Source of the DNA: Solimicrobium sp043758755
GTDB lineage: Bacteria; Pseudomonadota; Gammaproteobacteria; Burkholderiales; Burkholderiaceae_D
NCBI GenBank assembly: GCA_043758755.1
Contig: JAYVMW010000047.1
Span: forward strand, 1 to 64,000
Direction of reading: 5' to 3'
DNA: 64,000 nucleotides
Positions 8,552 through 17,527 of this stretch are shown here, piece by piece; positions within the stretch are counted from its first letter, which is position 1, and every line of letters begins with the position of its first letter. The position numbers were made by a program, and so were the translations under genes. A model generated the notes under the pieces. That model did no database searches. It had not been told where the DNA came from and was given only the letters and a program-made list of their open reading frames with translations.

Positions 8552-10093
8552 TTAATCTTCACGACGCAGGTGCGGGAACAGGATGACATCACGGATATTG
8601 GGTGAATCGGTGATGAGCATCATCAGACGGTCTATGCCGATGCCGCAGCCGCCGGTTGGTGGCATGCCGTATTCCAGTGCGCGGATGTAATCGGCATCGT
8701 AATACATGGCTTCTTCATCGCCGGCTTCCTTGGCCAGCATCTGCGCCTTGAAGCGCGCAGCCTGATCTTCCGGATCATTCAGTTCAGAAAAGCCGTTGGC
8801 TATTTCACGACCGGTCATGAACAGCTCGAAACGCTCGGTAATGTCAGCGTGTTTGTCGGACGCGCGCGCCAGTGGCGAGACTTCGACCGGATAATCGATG
8901 ATGAAAGTCGGGTTCCACAACTGCGCTTCTGCAGTCTCTTCAAACAGGGCCAGTTGCAAGGCACCCAGTCCCGAGGTGGAAAACGGCTTGACGCCGAATT
9001 TTGCCAGTTCTTGGGTAATGAAGGCCGCGTCATTCAACTGTGCATCGGTATAACCCGGCGCATATTTGTGGATCGCACCGACGATGGTGAGCCGCTCGAA
9101 CGGTTTGGACAGATCCAGTTCGCGTTCCTGATAGGTCAGCCTGGCGGTGCCGTGCGCGTCGATGGCGGCTTTCCTGATGATCTGTTCAGTGAAATCCATG
9201 ATCCACTGATAGTCGGTGTAAGCTGCATAAAATTCCATCATGGTGAATTCAGGATTGTGGCGCGGCGAGACACCTTCATTGCGGAAATTGCGGTTGACTT
9301 CAAACACGCGTTCAAACCCGCCTACCACCAGACGTTTCAGATACAGTTCCGGAGCGATACGCAAAAACATTTGCATGTCGAGCGCATTGTGGTGCGTGAT
9401 GAAAGGTTTGGCGGCCGCGCCGCCGGGAATGGCGTGCAGCATCGGTGTTTCGACTTCCATGAAGCCATTGTCTTCCATGAAGCGGCGCATCGAACTCATG
9501 GCAGCTGTGCGCGCCTTGAAGGTGCGGCGGGTATCTTCGCTCATGATCAGATCGACATAGCGCTGGCGGTATTTGGTTTCCTGATTGGCCAGGCCGTGGA
9601 ATTTGTCTGGCAGCGGACGCAGCGATTTGGCCAGCAGGCGCAACTCGGTAACCTTGATGGTCAGCTCGTCAGTTTTGGTTTTGAACAGTACACCTGTGAC
9701 GCCCAGAATATCGCCCAGGTCATAGGAGCGGAATGCTTCCATGGCAGCTTCGCCGGTTTTGTCCAGAGTGATATAGAGCTGAATGCGACCGTCGGCTTTC
9801 GGGCCGGACGCGTCCTGGATGGTGGCAAAGGCGGCTTTCTTGCCGGCTTCGCGTTTCAACATCATGCGCCCACCAAGGGTGACCTGCACTTCGAGCGGTT
9901 CGAGGTCTTCGCGTGTCATGCCAGCGTATTTTTCCTGCAGTGCTGCGCAGTTGTTCAACGGTTTGAAATCGTTCGGGTAGGCATTGCCTGCCTCGCGCAG
10001 CGCGGCCAGTTTGGCACGACGTTCTGCAAACACCGAGAGTTCTTCTGCAGCGGTTTCCGGAATTGGTGCGCCGGTTTGTGGTTCGTTACTCAT
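8552..10093 (-). CDS. lysS: lysyl-tRNA synthetase, class II
   Basis: A 513-residue enzyme that charges tRNA-Lys with lysine in the cytoplasm. An OB-fold anticodon-binding domain lies at about residues 65-180. The class II core has motif 2 (FRNEGVSPRHNPEFTMMEFY) and motif 3 (GCGIGIDRLMM). GGAAAKPF, seen in bacterial LysS, is also present. Length is normal for the family. The gene follows prfB after an 18-base gap, the common bacterial prfB-lysS pairing, and a NarL-type regulator follows it. Confidence 0.97.
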   Translation of the reverse strand: MSNEPQTGAPIPETAAEELSVFAERRAKLAALREAGNAYPNDFKPLNNCAALQEKYAGMTREDLEPLEVQVTLGGRMMLKREAGKKAAFATIQDASGPKADGRIQLYITLDKTGEAAMEAFRSYDLGDILGVTGVLFKTKTDELTIKVTELRLLAKSLRPLPDKFHGLANQETKYRQRYVDLIMSEDTRRTFKARTAAMSSMRRFMEDNGFMEVETPMLHAIPGGAAAKPFITHHNALDMQMFLRIAPELYLKRLVVGGFERVFEVNRNFRNEGVSPRHNPEFTMMEFYAAYTDYQWIMDFTEQIIRKAAIDAHGTARLTYQERELDLSKPFERLTIVGAIHKYAPGYTDAQLNDAAFITQELAKFGVKPFSTSGLGALQLALFEETAEAQLWNPTFIIDYPVEVSPLARASDKHADITERFELFMTGREIANGFSELNDPEDQAARFKAQMLAKEAGDEEAMYYDADYIRALEYGMPPTGGCGIGIDRLMMLITDSPNIRDVILFPHLRRED

Positions 10094-10111
10094 TCTTGCC
10101 TTTCAGTTCGA

Positions 10112-11216
10112 TCACACACCCTGCTTCAGGGAAGCAGCGATAAATCCGTCCAGATCACCATCCAGTACGGCTTTGGTATTGCCAGTTTCAAAATTGGTAC
10201 GCAAATCCTTGATGCGCGACTGATCCAGCACGTAGGAGCGGATCTGATGACCCCAGCCGACATCGGTTTTGGAGTCTTCCAGCTTTTGCTGTTCGCTCAT
10301 GCGGTTGCGCAGTTCCAGTTCGTACAGCTTGGCTTTGAGCATGTCCCAGGCTTCGGCGCGGTTGCGATGCTGACTGCGGTCATTCTGACACTGCACCACG
10401 ATACCGGTCGGATTGTGGGTCAGGCGCACCGCCGAATCGGTTTTGTTGATGTGCTGTCCGCCGGCACCCGAGGCGCGGTAGGTATCAACACGCACATCAG
10501 CCGGATTGACATCGATATCGATCGAATCATCCACTTCCGGATAGACGAACAGCGAGCAGAACGAAGTGTGACGACCGTTGGCAGAATCAAACGGCGACTT
10601 GCGCACCAGACGGTGCACGCCGGTTTCAGTGCGTAAAAAACCGTAGGCGTAATCGCCTTCGACTTTCAGGGTGGCGGTTTTGATGCCGGCTACCTCGCCG
10701 TCGGACTGCTCCAGAATTTCAACCTTGAAGCCCTTGCGTTCGCAATAGCGCAGGTACTGGCGCAGTATCATCGAAGCCCAGTCCTGCGCTTCGGTACCGC
10801 CGGCACCGGACTGAATATCGATAAAGCAGTTATTTGGATCCATCGGGTTGTTGAACATGCGGCGGAATTCCATGCCTTCCACCAGCAAGCGCAGCGCATC
10901 GGCATCAGCTTCGATGGCGACTAAGGTGTCGTCATCCTGTTCTTCTTTGGCCATGGCAAACAGATCGACGGCGTCCTTGAGGTCAGCGTCGATTTTGGTC
11001 AGCGTGTGAACGATGGCTTCCAGTGATTTTTTTTCGCGGCCCAGATCCTGGGCTTTTTTTGGGTCATTCCAGATGGCCGGATCTTCCATTTCGGCATTGA
11101 CCTGTTCGAGTTTCTCTGACTTTACATCGTAGTCAAAGATACCTCCGAAGTTCTGCTTCTCGGGTGGTCAGGTCCGACAGCAAGCCGGAAATACTGTTGA
11201 TGCGTTCTGCTTCCAT
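10112..11216 (-). CDS. prfB: peptide chain release factor 2 (programmed +1 frameshift)
   Basis: RF2 recognises UGA and UAA stop codons and releases the finished peptide. The second frame carries the tripeptide anticodon region SPFD and the catalytic GGQ in RASGAGGQHINKT. The gene starts at the ATG at 11216 (MEAERINSISGLL...). At RRYL it meets an in-frame TGA (11133-11135) and continues in the +1 frame as DYDVKSEKLEQ. The total is about 367 residues, the normal RF2 length. Annotating only the second frame would lose some 40 N-terminal residues. It precedes lysS by 18 bases. Confidence 0.96.
11133..11147 (-). promoter_or_regulatory. RF2 programmed +1 frameshift site
   Basis: The minus strand reads GGAGG-TAT-CTT-TGA-C. 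This is the slippery CTT followed by TGA and C, with an internal Shine-Dalgarno-like AGG three bases before CTT, the classic RF2 autoregulatory signal. Low RF2 favours the shift and more RF2. Confidence 0.93.
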
Positions 11217-11253
11217 GATTTTTATGGTTTCTGCTGGGATAAAGGAAGCGGGG

Positions 11254-11282
11254 ATTATACTCGATGACGCTTTTTTTACCCA
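11254..11282 (-). promoter_or_regulatory. probable sigma-70 promoter of prfB-lysS
   Basis: A perfect TATAAT is read on the minus strand at 11259-11254, about 38 bases before the prfB ATG. The -35 candidate TGGGTA (11282-11277), 17 bases upstream, is a poor match, so the box rests on the -10 element. Confidence 0.45.
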
Positions 11283-11311
11283 TTAAAACCCTGTTTTGAC
11301 AGCGTTTATTG

Positions 11312-13108
11312 CTAAATTGGCAGTGTGCTGTGTTGTAGCCATTCCAATGCATCTGCCGATACCAGTGGGCTCAGGCGTTCCCTGACCGTCGCGTGATACT
11401 CGTTGATCCACTCAATTTCATCCTGATTCAACACTGACCTATCGATACAGCGCGTATCAATCGGACAAAGTGTGAGCGTTTCAAAGCGCATGAATTCGCC
11501 AAATTCGGTGACGTCACCCGGTACGTTGAGCACCAGATTTTCAATCCGGATACCCCATTTTCCTGGCCGGTAAATACCCGGTTCGATCGAAGTGACCATC
11601 CCCAATTGCATGGCAGTCTGCGGTTCCGGCGGCGTCAGCCACGAGATATTTTGCGGACCTTCATGCACATTCAGAAAATAGCCCACGCCGTGCCCGGTGC
11701 CATGGCCGTAATTCAGACCGGCAGCCCAGAGCGGTGCGCGCGCGATAGCGTCAAGCAGCGGAGCGCGCGTGCCAGCCGGGAACTGGGCCGTTGACAGCGC
11801 AATCACCGCTTTGAGTTCCAGAGAAAAATCGCGTTTTTGTTCGGCAGTGGGTCTTCCGACGGCGACGACCCGGGTAATGTCAGTGGTACCGTTCAGATAC
11901 TGTCCGCCGGAATCGATCAGCAGCAGGCCATTGCCTTCAATGACGGCATGCGATTCGGGCGTGGCGTGATAGTGCGGCATGGCGCCATTGGCATTGAAGC
12001 CGGCAATGGTGCCAAAGCTGGGCGAGATAAAGCCCGGCCGTTTGGCGCGCGCTGCGCAGACCTGCAGATCGATGTCAATTTCAGTGATGGTCTGTTTGCC
12101 TTGGGCGCTTTCAAACCAGGCAAAAAATTCGCACAATGCAGCGCCATCCTGTTCCATGGCAGCGCGGATGTGCTGGGCCTGCGCGCTGTTTTTGCGCGAT
12201 TTCAAAAGCGTTGACGGGTTGATCGCATCGATTTTTTTCACGCCCGCAGCACAGGCTTCGAGTATGCCGAAAGTCACGCGGCGCGGATCGGCCAGGAGCG
12301 TTGCCTGTTCGGGAAGTACCGCCAGAGCAGAGCTGATCTGCTCGTAGGGACAGCAATGAATATGTTCTTTGTTTAATTGTTCCTGCAGTTCCGGACTGAC
12401 TTTTCCGTTGTTGATGAACAGCTCAACCTGACCGTGGTTCATGAGCAGATGCGCCAAAAATACCGGGTTGTAATTGACGTCACTGCCACGCAGGTTGAGC
12501 AGCCAGGCGATGTCGTCGAGCGATGAAATCAGATGCCATTGTGCGCCCAGCTGTTGCATCTGGGCGCGGACCAGGGCCAGTTTTTCGGCGCGGGTCTGGA
12601 CGGCATAAAGGCTCAGGTGTTCATAAACCGGTTGATTCGGCAGAGCAGGGCGATCTGGCCAGGCCTGTACCAGCAGATCATGTTGCGTATTCAATTTGAT
12701 CTGGCGCTCAGCCAGGCTAGCGCGCAGCGCACGTTCAGCGGCCAGACTCAGCACCATGCCATCCACGCCGACCGTTTGTCCGACTTTCAGGTTGGCAGCC
12801 AGCCAGTCGATGTGATCGGTGGCGCCGGCCGAGGCGATTTTCATCAAGGCGACGTCGGAGCCGGCCAGTTCCTGTGCTGCCTGATCCCAGTAACGCGAAT
12901 CCACCCACAGACCGGCAAAATCGGCTGTAATGATCAGCGTGCCGACCGAACCGTGAAAGCCGGACAGCCAGGCGCGGCCCTGCCAGTGGGCCGGCAGATA
13001 TTCCGACAGGTGCGGGTCGGCCGACGGGACGATATACGCGTTTAGGCTATGGCGTGCCATATGCTGGCGAACATGTTGTATGCGATCTGAGTGCTGGTTT
13101 TGTGACAT
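11312..13108 (-). CDS. aminopeptidase P family protein (M24B, Xaa-Pro aminopeptidase)
   Basis: A 598-residue metallopeptidase that removes the N-terminal residue before proline. Two creatinase-like N-terminal domains (about 1-300) precede the pita-bread M24 domain. Metal ligands are visible: Asp in LLIDSGGQY, Asp in GTTDITR, His in GTGHGVGYFLNVHEGP, Glu in TSIEPG and Glu in IRIENL. The length matches the long three-domain eukaryotic-like form (about 600 aa) rather than E. coli PepP (about 440). The frame is open to 13159, but MSQNQHSDRIQ at 13108 fits family starts better. It ends an apparent TetR-LOG-hydrolase-aminopeptidase gene string. Confidence 0.92.
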   Translation of the reverse strand: MSQNQHSDRIQHVRQHMARHSLNAYIVPSADPHLSEYLPAHWQGRAWLSGFHGSVGTLIITADFAGLWVDSRYWDQAAQELAGSDVALMKIASAGATDHIDWLAANLKVGQTVGVDGMVLSLAAERALRASLAERQIKLNTQHDLLVQAWPDRPALPNQPVYEHLSLYAVQTRAEKLALVRAQMQQLGAQWHLISSLDDIAWLLNLRGSDVNYNPVFLAHLLMNHGQVELFINNGKVSPELQEQLNKEHIHCCPYEQISSALAVLPEQATLLADPRRVTFGILEACAAGVKKIDAINPSTLLKSRKNSAQAQHIRAAMEQDGAALCEFFAWFESAQGKQTITEIDIDLQVCAARAKRPGFISPSFGTIAGFNANGAMPHYHATPESHAVIEGNGLLLIDSGGQYLNGTTDITRVVAVGRPTAEQKRDFSLELKAVIALSTAQFPAGTRAPLLDAIARAPLWAAGLNYGHGTGHGVGYFLNVHEGPQNISWLTPPEPQTAMQLGMVTSIEPGIYRPGKWGIRIENLVLNVPGDVTEFGEFMRFETLTLCPIDTRCIDRSVLNQDEIEWINEYHATVRERLSPLVSADALEWLQHSTLPI

Positions 13109-13133
13109 GGTGACAATCTGAAATGGTTTTGAA

Positions 13134-14507
13134 TCAGGAAAGTGATTTGAGAATTTCAACCAGCAGGGCCTGCGGTTTGTAATCCAGTTTATGCGGCGTC
13201 AAACCCAGTCGCACAACAACCAGCTGCAGGGATGGAATGATGGCTACGGTCTGTCCATCGTGTCCCTCCAGCCAGAACGTATCAGCTGGCAAATGGAATG
13301 ACGCTCCGGGCTGTTTGCCCTGGGGGTTGTCACCGTCGGGACCCTGCAGCCAAACCTGTCCCTGCCCATACTGTCCGTCAGACTCAGGTACAACCGTGTG
13401 CATCATGCTGACATAATCATCCGGCAGCAGTTGCCGGCCGTTCCAGCTGCCGTTCTGCATTAAAAACTGCCCGATACGCGCCCAGTCCTGCGCGGTGGCA
13501 TACATGTAACTGCCGCCGACCAGCGTGCCGCGTGCATCGGCTTCTATGAATGCGCTGCTCATGCCCAGCGGTGCAAACAGATGGCCGCGCGGGTAAGAAA
13601 GAGCATCAGGTCCGGCCACGTTTTGCCACAGGCGCGACAAGAATACCGAGGTGCCGGTTGAGTAATTCCAGTAAGTACCGACCGGATGCTCAAGCGGTTT
13701 GCCATGAACATAGCTGGCCATGTCGGGCGTGAGATAGAGCATGCGGGTGACATCGGAGACACTTCCATAATCTTCATTGAACTGCAGACCGCTGCGCATG
13801 GCAAGCAGGTCCGCCAGTCGGATTTTTTCCTGGCCGTCGGCAGGGGTGGCTGCCGGCCAGAATCCGGCCTGCTCCAGTTTCAGATTGCCGGCTTTAATCT
13901 GCATGCCTACCAGTATTGCGTTGACTGATTTGGTCATTGACCAGCCAATCAGAGGCGTTTTTTCATCGAAGCCACTCGCATAGCGCTGGGCGACCAGTTT
14001 GCTCTGATGGATTACTGCAATGGCGCGCATGCCTGGGCCGGCGAGCCGATCGTCGGTAATGATTTTTTCAATCTGGGCATTGAGCTCGGCCTGGGTGCCT
14101 TCCGGCCAGAGTCGGTCGTCGGCATGGGTCGCTATTTTTTCGGGGGCAAACTGGTATTTTTTCGCACTGGCAATATCCCCGTCCGGCACGGCTGCACAAC
14201 CGGTGCCGGGGCGATTTACCGCCAGCCCGCGTCCGAACAGCCCGAACAGATTGGCGCGTACCAATCCTTTGTCCCTGTTCAGGTCAATCTGCATGAACTT
14301 CATCAGAGGATGCCCGGGCGCCTGCACATCCACTTTCAGCACCTCGGCCGGGTCGCGACCTGCGATGAGTACGTTGGTGCAGACAATTTTGGCAGCGTAA
14401 TTGGCGCCGGCGCGCACCAGATCAGGTGTGAAAAATTTAAGCCAGCACAGAGTGGCCAGCAGCATTGCCGCGGCTAATGCGAGGGCTGTTTTCCATTTTG
14501 CAGTCAT
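13134..14507 (-). CDS. serine hydrolase, class C beta-lactamase family
   Basis: A 457-residue protein with an N-terminal membrane anchor or uncleaved signal (residues 7-26). The catalytic tetrad motif SMTK has Ser190 and Lys193, and YST in WNYSTG stands at the place of the Tyr-x-Asn motif. This architecture fits the beta-lactamase/6-aminohexanoate-oligomer hydrolase group. The substrate is unknown; such enzymes cleave amides or esters of many kinds and most are not antibiotic resistance genes. It overlaps the LOG gene upstream by 4 bases, which indicates translational coupling. Confidence 0.87.
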   Translation of the reverse strand: MTAKWKTALALAAAMLLATLCWLKFFTPDLVRAGANYAAKIVCTNVLIAGRDPAEVLKVDVQAPGHPLMKFMQIDLNRDKGLVRANLFGLFGRGLAVNRPGTGCAAVPDGDIASAKKYQFAPEKIATHADDRLWPEGTQAELNAQIEKIITDDRLAGPGMRAIAVIHQSKLVAQRYASGFDEKTPLIGWSMTKSVNAILVGMQIKAGNLKLEQAGFWPAATPADGQEKIRLADLLAMRSGLQFNEDYGSVSDVTRMLYLTPDMASYVHGKPLEHPVGTYWNYSTGTSVFLSRLWQNVAGPDALSYPRGHLFAPLGMSSAFIEADARGTLVGGSYMYATAQDWARIGQFLMQNGSWNGRQLLPDDYVSMMHTVVPESDGQYGQGQVWLQGPDGDNPQGKQPGASFHLPADTFWLEGHDGQTVAIIPSLQLVVVRLGLTPHKLDYKPQALLVEILKSLS

Positions 14508-15067
14508 TGTTTATCCATGATTGATTTGTGCTGCTGTTTTAACTGTTCGATTAATTTGGCCGGATCATCAGACTCAAGCAGGAGGTCCCGATGGTCCGGC
14601 TTTAAAAATCCCTGATCCACCTGAAAATTCAAAAATTGTAGCAGCAGGTCATAGAACCCGAATGCATTTAATATTCCCAGCGGTTTGCTGTGATACCCGA
14701 GCTGACGCCAGGTCAGCATTTCAAACAGTTCTTCCAGCGTACCGATGCCGCCGGGCAGGGCGATGAAGCCGTCACTTAATTCGTTCATGAGCGCCTTGCG
14801 TTCGTGCATGTCTTTGACGATATGCAAACGGGTCAGCGCCATGTGGCCGACTTCCAGGTCCAGCAACAGCTGCGGTATGACACCGGTCACCTCGCCACCT
14901 AGACGCATGACTTCATTGGCCAGAGTGCCCATGAGTCCGATATTGCCGCCACCATAAACCAGTTCGATATTCTGATCGACCAATGCTGCGGCCAGCACCC
15001 GCGCTACCTGCGCGTAGTGCGGCGTGGTTCCGTTGGCAGAACCGCAGTACACGCAGATGGTTTTCAT
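14504..15067 (-). CDS. LOG family protein (nucleoside 5'-monophosphate phosphoribohydrolase)
   Basis: A 187-residue Rossmann-like protein with the family signature PGGIGTLEELFE and the upstream GGGNIGLMG. LOG enzymes remove the base from cytokinin riboside monophosphates and, in bacteria, often from AMP-like nucleotides. The older label lysine decarboxylase is wrong for this family. It overlaps the TetR gene upstream and the serine hydrolase downstream, each by 4 bases, so all three are probably translated together. Confidence 0.92.
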   Translation of the reverse strand: MKTICVYCGSANGTTPHYAQVARVLAAALVDQNIELVYGGGNIGLMGTLANEVMRLGGEVTGVIPQLLLDLEVGHMALTRLHIVKDMHERKALMNELSDGFIALPGGIGTLEELFEMLTWRQLGYHSKPLGILNAFGFYDLLLQFLNFQVDQGFLKPDHRDLLLESDDPAKLIEQLKQQHKSIMDKQ

Positions 15068-15732
15068 TTTTTCAGCTTGAGTAAGTATTCCTGGGTCTTT
15101 TCCCTGAATCTGACGCTGGTTTCTCCGCGCAGATAAGGTGTGATCAGGGCCAGAACCTGATAGCAGCCGCGCACCAGTGAATCGGATACGGCTTCCTGTT
15201 CGGTATATTTGCGCGGATTGCGCACGAACTCGTAGGAAAGCCAGTAGCTGGCCAGAACCACCATGTTGGTAGCCAGCGCGTCGATTTCGGTGTTGCTGCC
15301 TTCAAACGCATTATCGTCGCGCAAGCCCACACACAGTTCCTGTGCCACGCGGATTTTGTGCGCGAGAATCTGCTTGAAGTTCAGTTCCAGTTTGCGGTTG
15401 CGTGACAGCAGATCATTCAGATCGCGGTAAAAAAAGCGGTAGCGCCAGATCAGCTCGAAGGTCAGATGCAGATAAAGCCAGATATCGTCGACATTGGCCT
15501 TGCGGCCGGTGGGAAAGGCCAATTTTTTATTTATCTCTTCGTCAAACTGGATAAAAATCGAATTAACGATGTCGTCTTTATTGCGGAAGTGGTAGTACAG
15601 ATTGCCGGGTGAGATATTCATTTCTTCGGCAATGACGGTGGTGGTGATATTGGGCTCGCCAAATTCATTAAACAATTTAAGCGATAGATCCAAAATACGT
15701 TCGCGGGTGCGACGCGGCACTTTTTGTTGCAT
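15064..15732 (-). CDS. TetR family transcriptional regulator
   Basis: A 222-residue regulator with an N-terminal TetR helix-turn-helix (residues of about 8-55). It has RERILDLSLKLFNEFGEPN, then NISPGNLYYHFRNKDDI as the recognition helix and the turn after it. The C-terminal ligand domain is unlike common named subfamilies. It heads the string TetR-LOG-serine hydrolase-aminopeptidase P and so may control it. An imperfect inverted repeat GTTAT-N10-ATAAC lies about 55 bases upstream (15785-15804) and is a possible operator. Confidence 0.9.
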   Translation of the reverse strand: MQQKVPRRTRERILDLSLKLFNEFGEPNITTTVIAEEMNISPGNLYYHFRNKDDIVNSIFIQFDEEINKKLAFPTGRKANVDDIWLYLHLTFELIWRYRFFYRDLNDLLSRNRKLELNFKQILAHKIRVAQELCVGLRDDNAFEGSNTEIDALATNMVVLASYWLSYEFVRNPRKYTEQEAVSDSLVRGCYQVLALITPYLRGETSVRFREKTQEYLLKLKK

Positions 15733-15784
15733 GGTTGTCTCGCGTGGTTATCTTATTTTTCAGGACATGTCGTAATTCACAATG

Positions 15785-15804
15785 CCCGTTATTCTAAAGG
15801 AGAT
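15785..15804. promoter_or_regulatory. possible TetR operator
   Basis: Inverted repeat GTTAT and ATAAC separated by 10 bases in the gap before the TetR gene. TetR-type regulators often bind such repeats near their own start. The arms are short, so the support is weak. Confidence 0.25.
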
Positions 15805-15857
15805 AACAGCGCTTGACCTGACTTGGCGGGAATTATTTAGTTATCTGTGATTTAACT

Positions 15858-16394
15858 CTATTCGGTATCGCTGATCCTTGGCTTTTTAGGTACTGCTATC
15901 AACCTGGTTCCGGCCAGCCGATCGTGCAAAAACTGGCCATTCGGATCGAGCCTGCTGGTCAGGGCCCACAGACACATGCCGGCAAAAAGCAAAATAATAC
16001 TGGGCCAGCGCTGCACGCCAAATGCGTAACTGATAGCCAGCGCTGGCACAAACCACATCCAGGCAACACAATAGCGAATGGAAGCCTGCTTCAGGCTGAC
16101 GGGATGATTATCGGTTGAAGTCAGGCGAATATGCCAGGTCTGCATAGGCAGTGTCTGCCCGCCATGGCCCCAGAAATAAGTGAAATACACGCCCAGCATC
16201 ACAAACAGGTACAGGTGATGCCAATTTTTCAAGGCGTCCGGATTCAAATTCTGGGTCAGCAGGTCAAACGCCAGTTCGGCCGCAAATAAGACGCCGAACA
16301 GTAAAACGGCCTCGTAGACCATACAAAGCAGGCGATTTTTTAATGATGCGAATTCAGGCGCGGCCGGAATAGAATAAATTGATCGGTTCGGCAA
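15858..16394 (-). CDS. RDD family membrane protein
   Basis: A 178-residue inner-membrane protein with three or four hydrophobic segments. The first follows RLLCMVYEAVLLFGVLF, where family members often have the Arg-Asp-Asp pattern and this one has a variant. The conserved RLDPNGQFLHDRLAGTRLI lies near the C-terminus. RDD proteins are little understood; some are linked to ion or proton exchange. It is the last gene of the sigma-DUF3619-DUF3106-RDD operon, starting 10 bases after DUF3106. Confidence 0.85.
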   Translation of the reverse strand: MPNRSIYSIPAAPEFASLKNRLLCMVYEAVLLFGVLFAAELAFDLLTQNLNPDALKNWHHLYLFVMLGVYFTYFWGHGGQTLPMQTWHIRLTSTDNHPVSLKQASIRYCVAWMWFVPALAISYAFGVQRWPSIILLFAGMCLWALTSRLDPNGQFLHDRLAGTRLIAVPKKPRISDTE

Positions 16395-16404
16395 AATAAA
16401 ACTT

Positions 16405-17073
16405 TTAATTGGATGTTGACAGCGGTACCGGTACCGGCAGTATTGGAGGTGCGACCGTTGCAGCGGCAGGATGACCGGAAGTTGGGTCTGAAGTTACAGG
16501 TTTTTTAGGTTTTTTCAGTGGTTGCAGTTTTTTTTCTTTGCTTTCCGCTGGAGTTGGCAGATTGGTGATGAGCAGTTTCTTTTCATGGTTGGCCAGCTGC
16601 GCTTTCTGTTCGTCAGACAGCTGCTGGTATTCTTCCCATTTCTGGGCGCGCTGATCCCCTTGCAGTTTATTGGAGCGGATATAGTTTTCGCGCGCTGCCA
16701 AACGTTGTTCCGGCGTCAGTTTGAACCATGCGGCCATTTTCCCCTGAGTGCGTGCCTGGTCTTCGGGTGTCATCTTCTGGAATTTATCGGCAAACAGCAG
16801 CCATTTCTTTTGACGATCCGCCGACATGCCCGTCCATTCATTCGACAATGGTCCCAAAGCCTGTTTTTGGGCCGGGTTCAGATTATTCCATGAAGTAGCT
16901 GCGGCAGTTGCCGCTGATTGGGTTGGTCCGACAGCGTGACTGCGATTGGATGGGAGCAGTGCGAACGCAACAACGATGACGAGAAACAGAGGGAGGTGGG
17001 GCAGCCATTTAAACAAACTGCGGCCACGTAATGAACCAATCCGCGCAGATATTTGCAGCGTTGTTATCCCCAC
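16405..17073 (-). CDS. DUF3106 family secreted protein
   Basis: A 222-residue protein with a hydrophobic N-terminal signal or anchor (about 24-46). It is followed by a DUF3106 region with repeated short helices: WNNLNPAQKQAL, MSADRQKKWL, MTPEDQART, LTPEQRLAARENY and LSDEQKAQL. The repeats resemble periplasmic Spy/CpxP-like LTxxQ helices, which suggests a periplasmic sensor or chaperone, but this is inference. The C-terminus is Lys- then Pro-rich. The start is a GTG one base after the DUF3619 stop. It belongs to the ECF sigma operon conserved in Burkholderiales. Confidence 0.85.
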   Translation of the reverse strand: MGITTLQISARIGSLRGRSLFKWLPHLPLFLVIVVAFALLPSNRSHAVGPTQSAATAAATSWNNLNPAQKQALGPLSNEWTGMSADRQKKWLLFADKFQKMTPEDQARTQGKMAAWFKLTPEQRLAARENYIRSNKLQGDQRAQKWEEYQQLSDEQKAQLANHEKKLLITNLPTPAESKEKKLQPLKKPKKPVTSDPTSGHPAAATVAPPILPVPVPLSTSN

Positions 17074-17074
17074 T

Positions 17075-17527
17075 CTATTCTCCGTGTTTGTTCAGGAAGG
17101 CATCGAAGCCGTGATCGAGAAACGCTGACAGCGGCAGTTCATCCGACAGTACTGCCGCGTCCAGTTCGGCCAGTTCATCAATGCGGCGTGCTTCTTCGTA
17201 CTTATAAATACCAAAGGCGCCAATAATCAATACGATTAACGGAATGGCAATGCCGACCCGAACCAGCCAGCTGATTGAATCATTAAATGGATTTGAAATA
17301 CGAGAGTTGGAACCACCGGCTCCGGCCAGCCGGCGCCGGGCAGCCATTACATATAACGCGGATTCGGGCTTTTTGCGCGCGATGGCCATTTTGCGGGCTT
17401 CGGAGAGGCGATTTACTGTACTTTCAGGCAAAAAATTCAGGCGCTCATCGAGCGCGCGGCGCACATTGTAAGCAAATTCAAGCTCATCATTGGGCAAAGA
17501 CGATGATTTGTTGATAACGGTATTCAT
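17075..17527 (-). CDS. DUF3619 family protein, candidate anti-sigma factor
   Basis: A 150-residue protein with a cytoplasmic N-terminal part (NVRRALDERLNFLPESTVNRL, residues of about 20-42), one membrane segment (about 90-110; VGIAIPLIVLIIGAFGIY) and a short acidic outer tail. It overlaps the sigma factor gene by 4 bases. Position and topology fit an anti-sigma factor, although the family is annotated only as a domain of unknown function. No zinc-binding HxxxCxxC of ZAS anti-sigma factors is present. Confidence 0.85.
   Translation of the reverse strand: MNTVINKSSSLPNDELEFAYNVRRALDERLNFLPESTVNRLSEARKMAIARKKPESALYVMAARRRLAGAGGSNSRISNPFNDSISWLVRVGIAIPLIVLIIGAFGIYKYEEARRIDELAELDAAVLSDELPLSAFLDHGFDAFLNKHGE

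Noticed and set aside
10013..10032. TGGCAC followed by a TGCA-like element, resembling a sigma-54 promoter
   Set aside because: It lies inside lysS and the spacing and second half are imperfect; no gene follows it on the plus strand.
8849..10636. 595-codon open frame on the plus strand
   Set aside because: It lies wholly antisense to lysS and prfB, whose motifs are unmistakable; it shows the Phe/Gln/His-rich composition of a mirror frame and no family motif.
13134..14507. Reading the serine hydrolase as an antibiotic-resistance beta-lactamase
   Set aside because: The fold is shared by many esterases and amidases. The Tyr motif is YST rather than YxN, a membrane anchor is present, and the gene lies in a TetR-LOG string with no resistance context.
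14504..15067. Lysine decarboxylase
   Set aside because: The PGGxGTxxE signature is that of LOG phosphoribohydrolases; no PLP-binding site exists.
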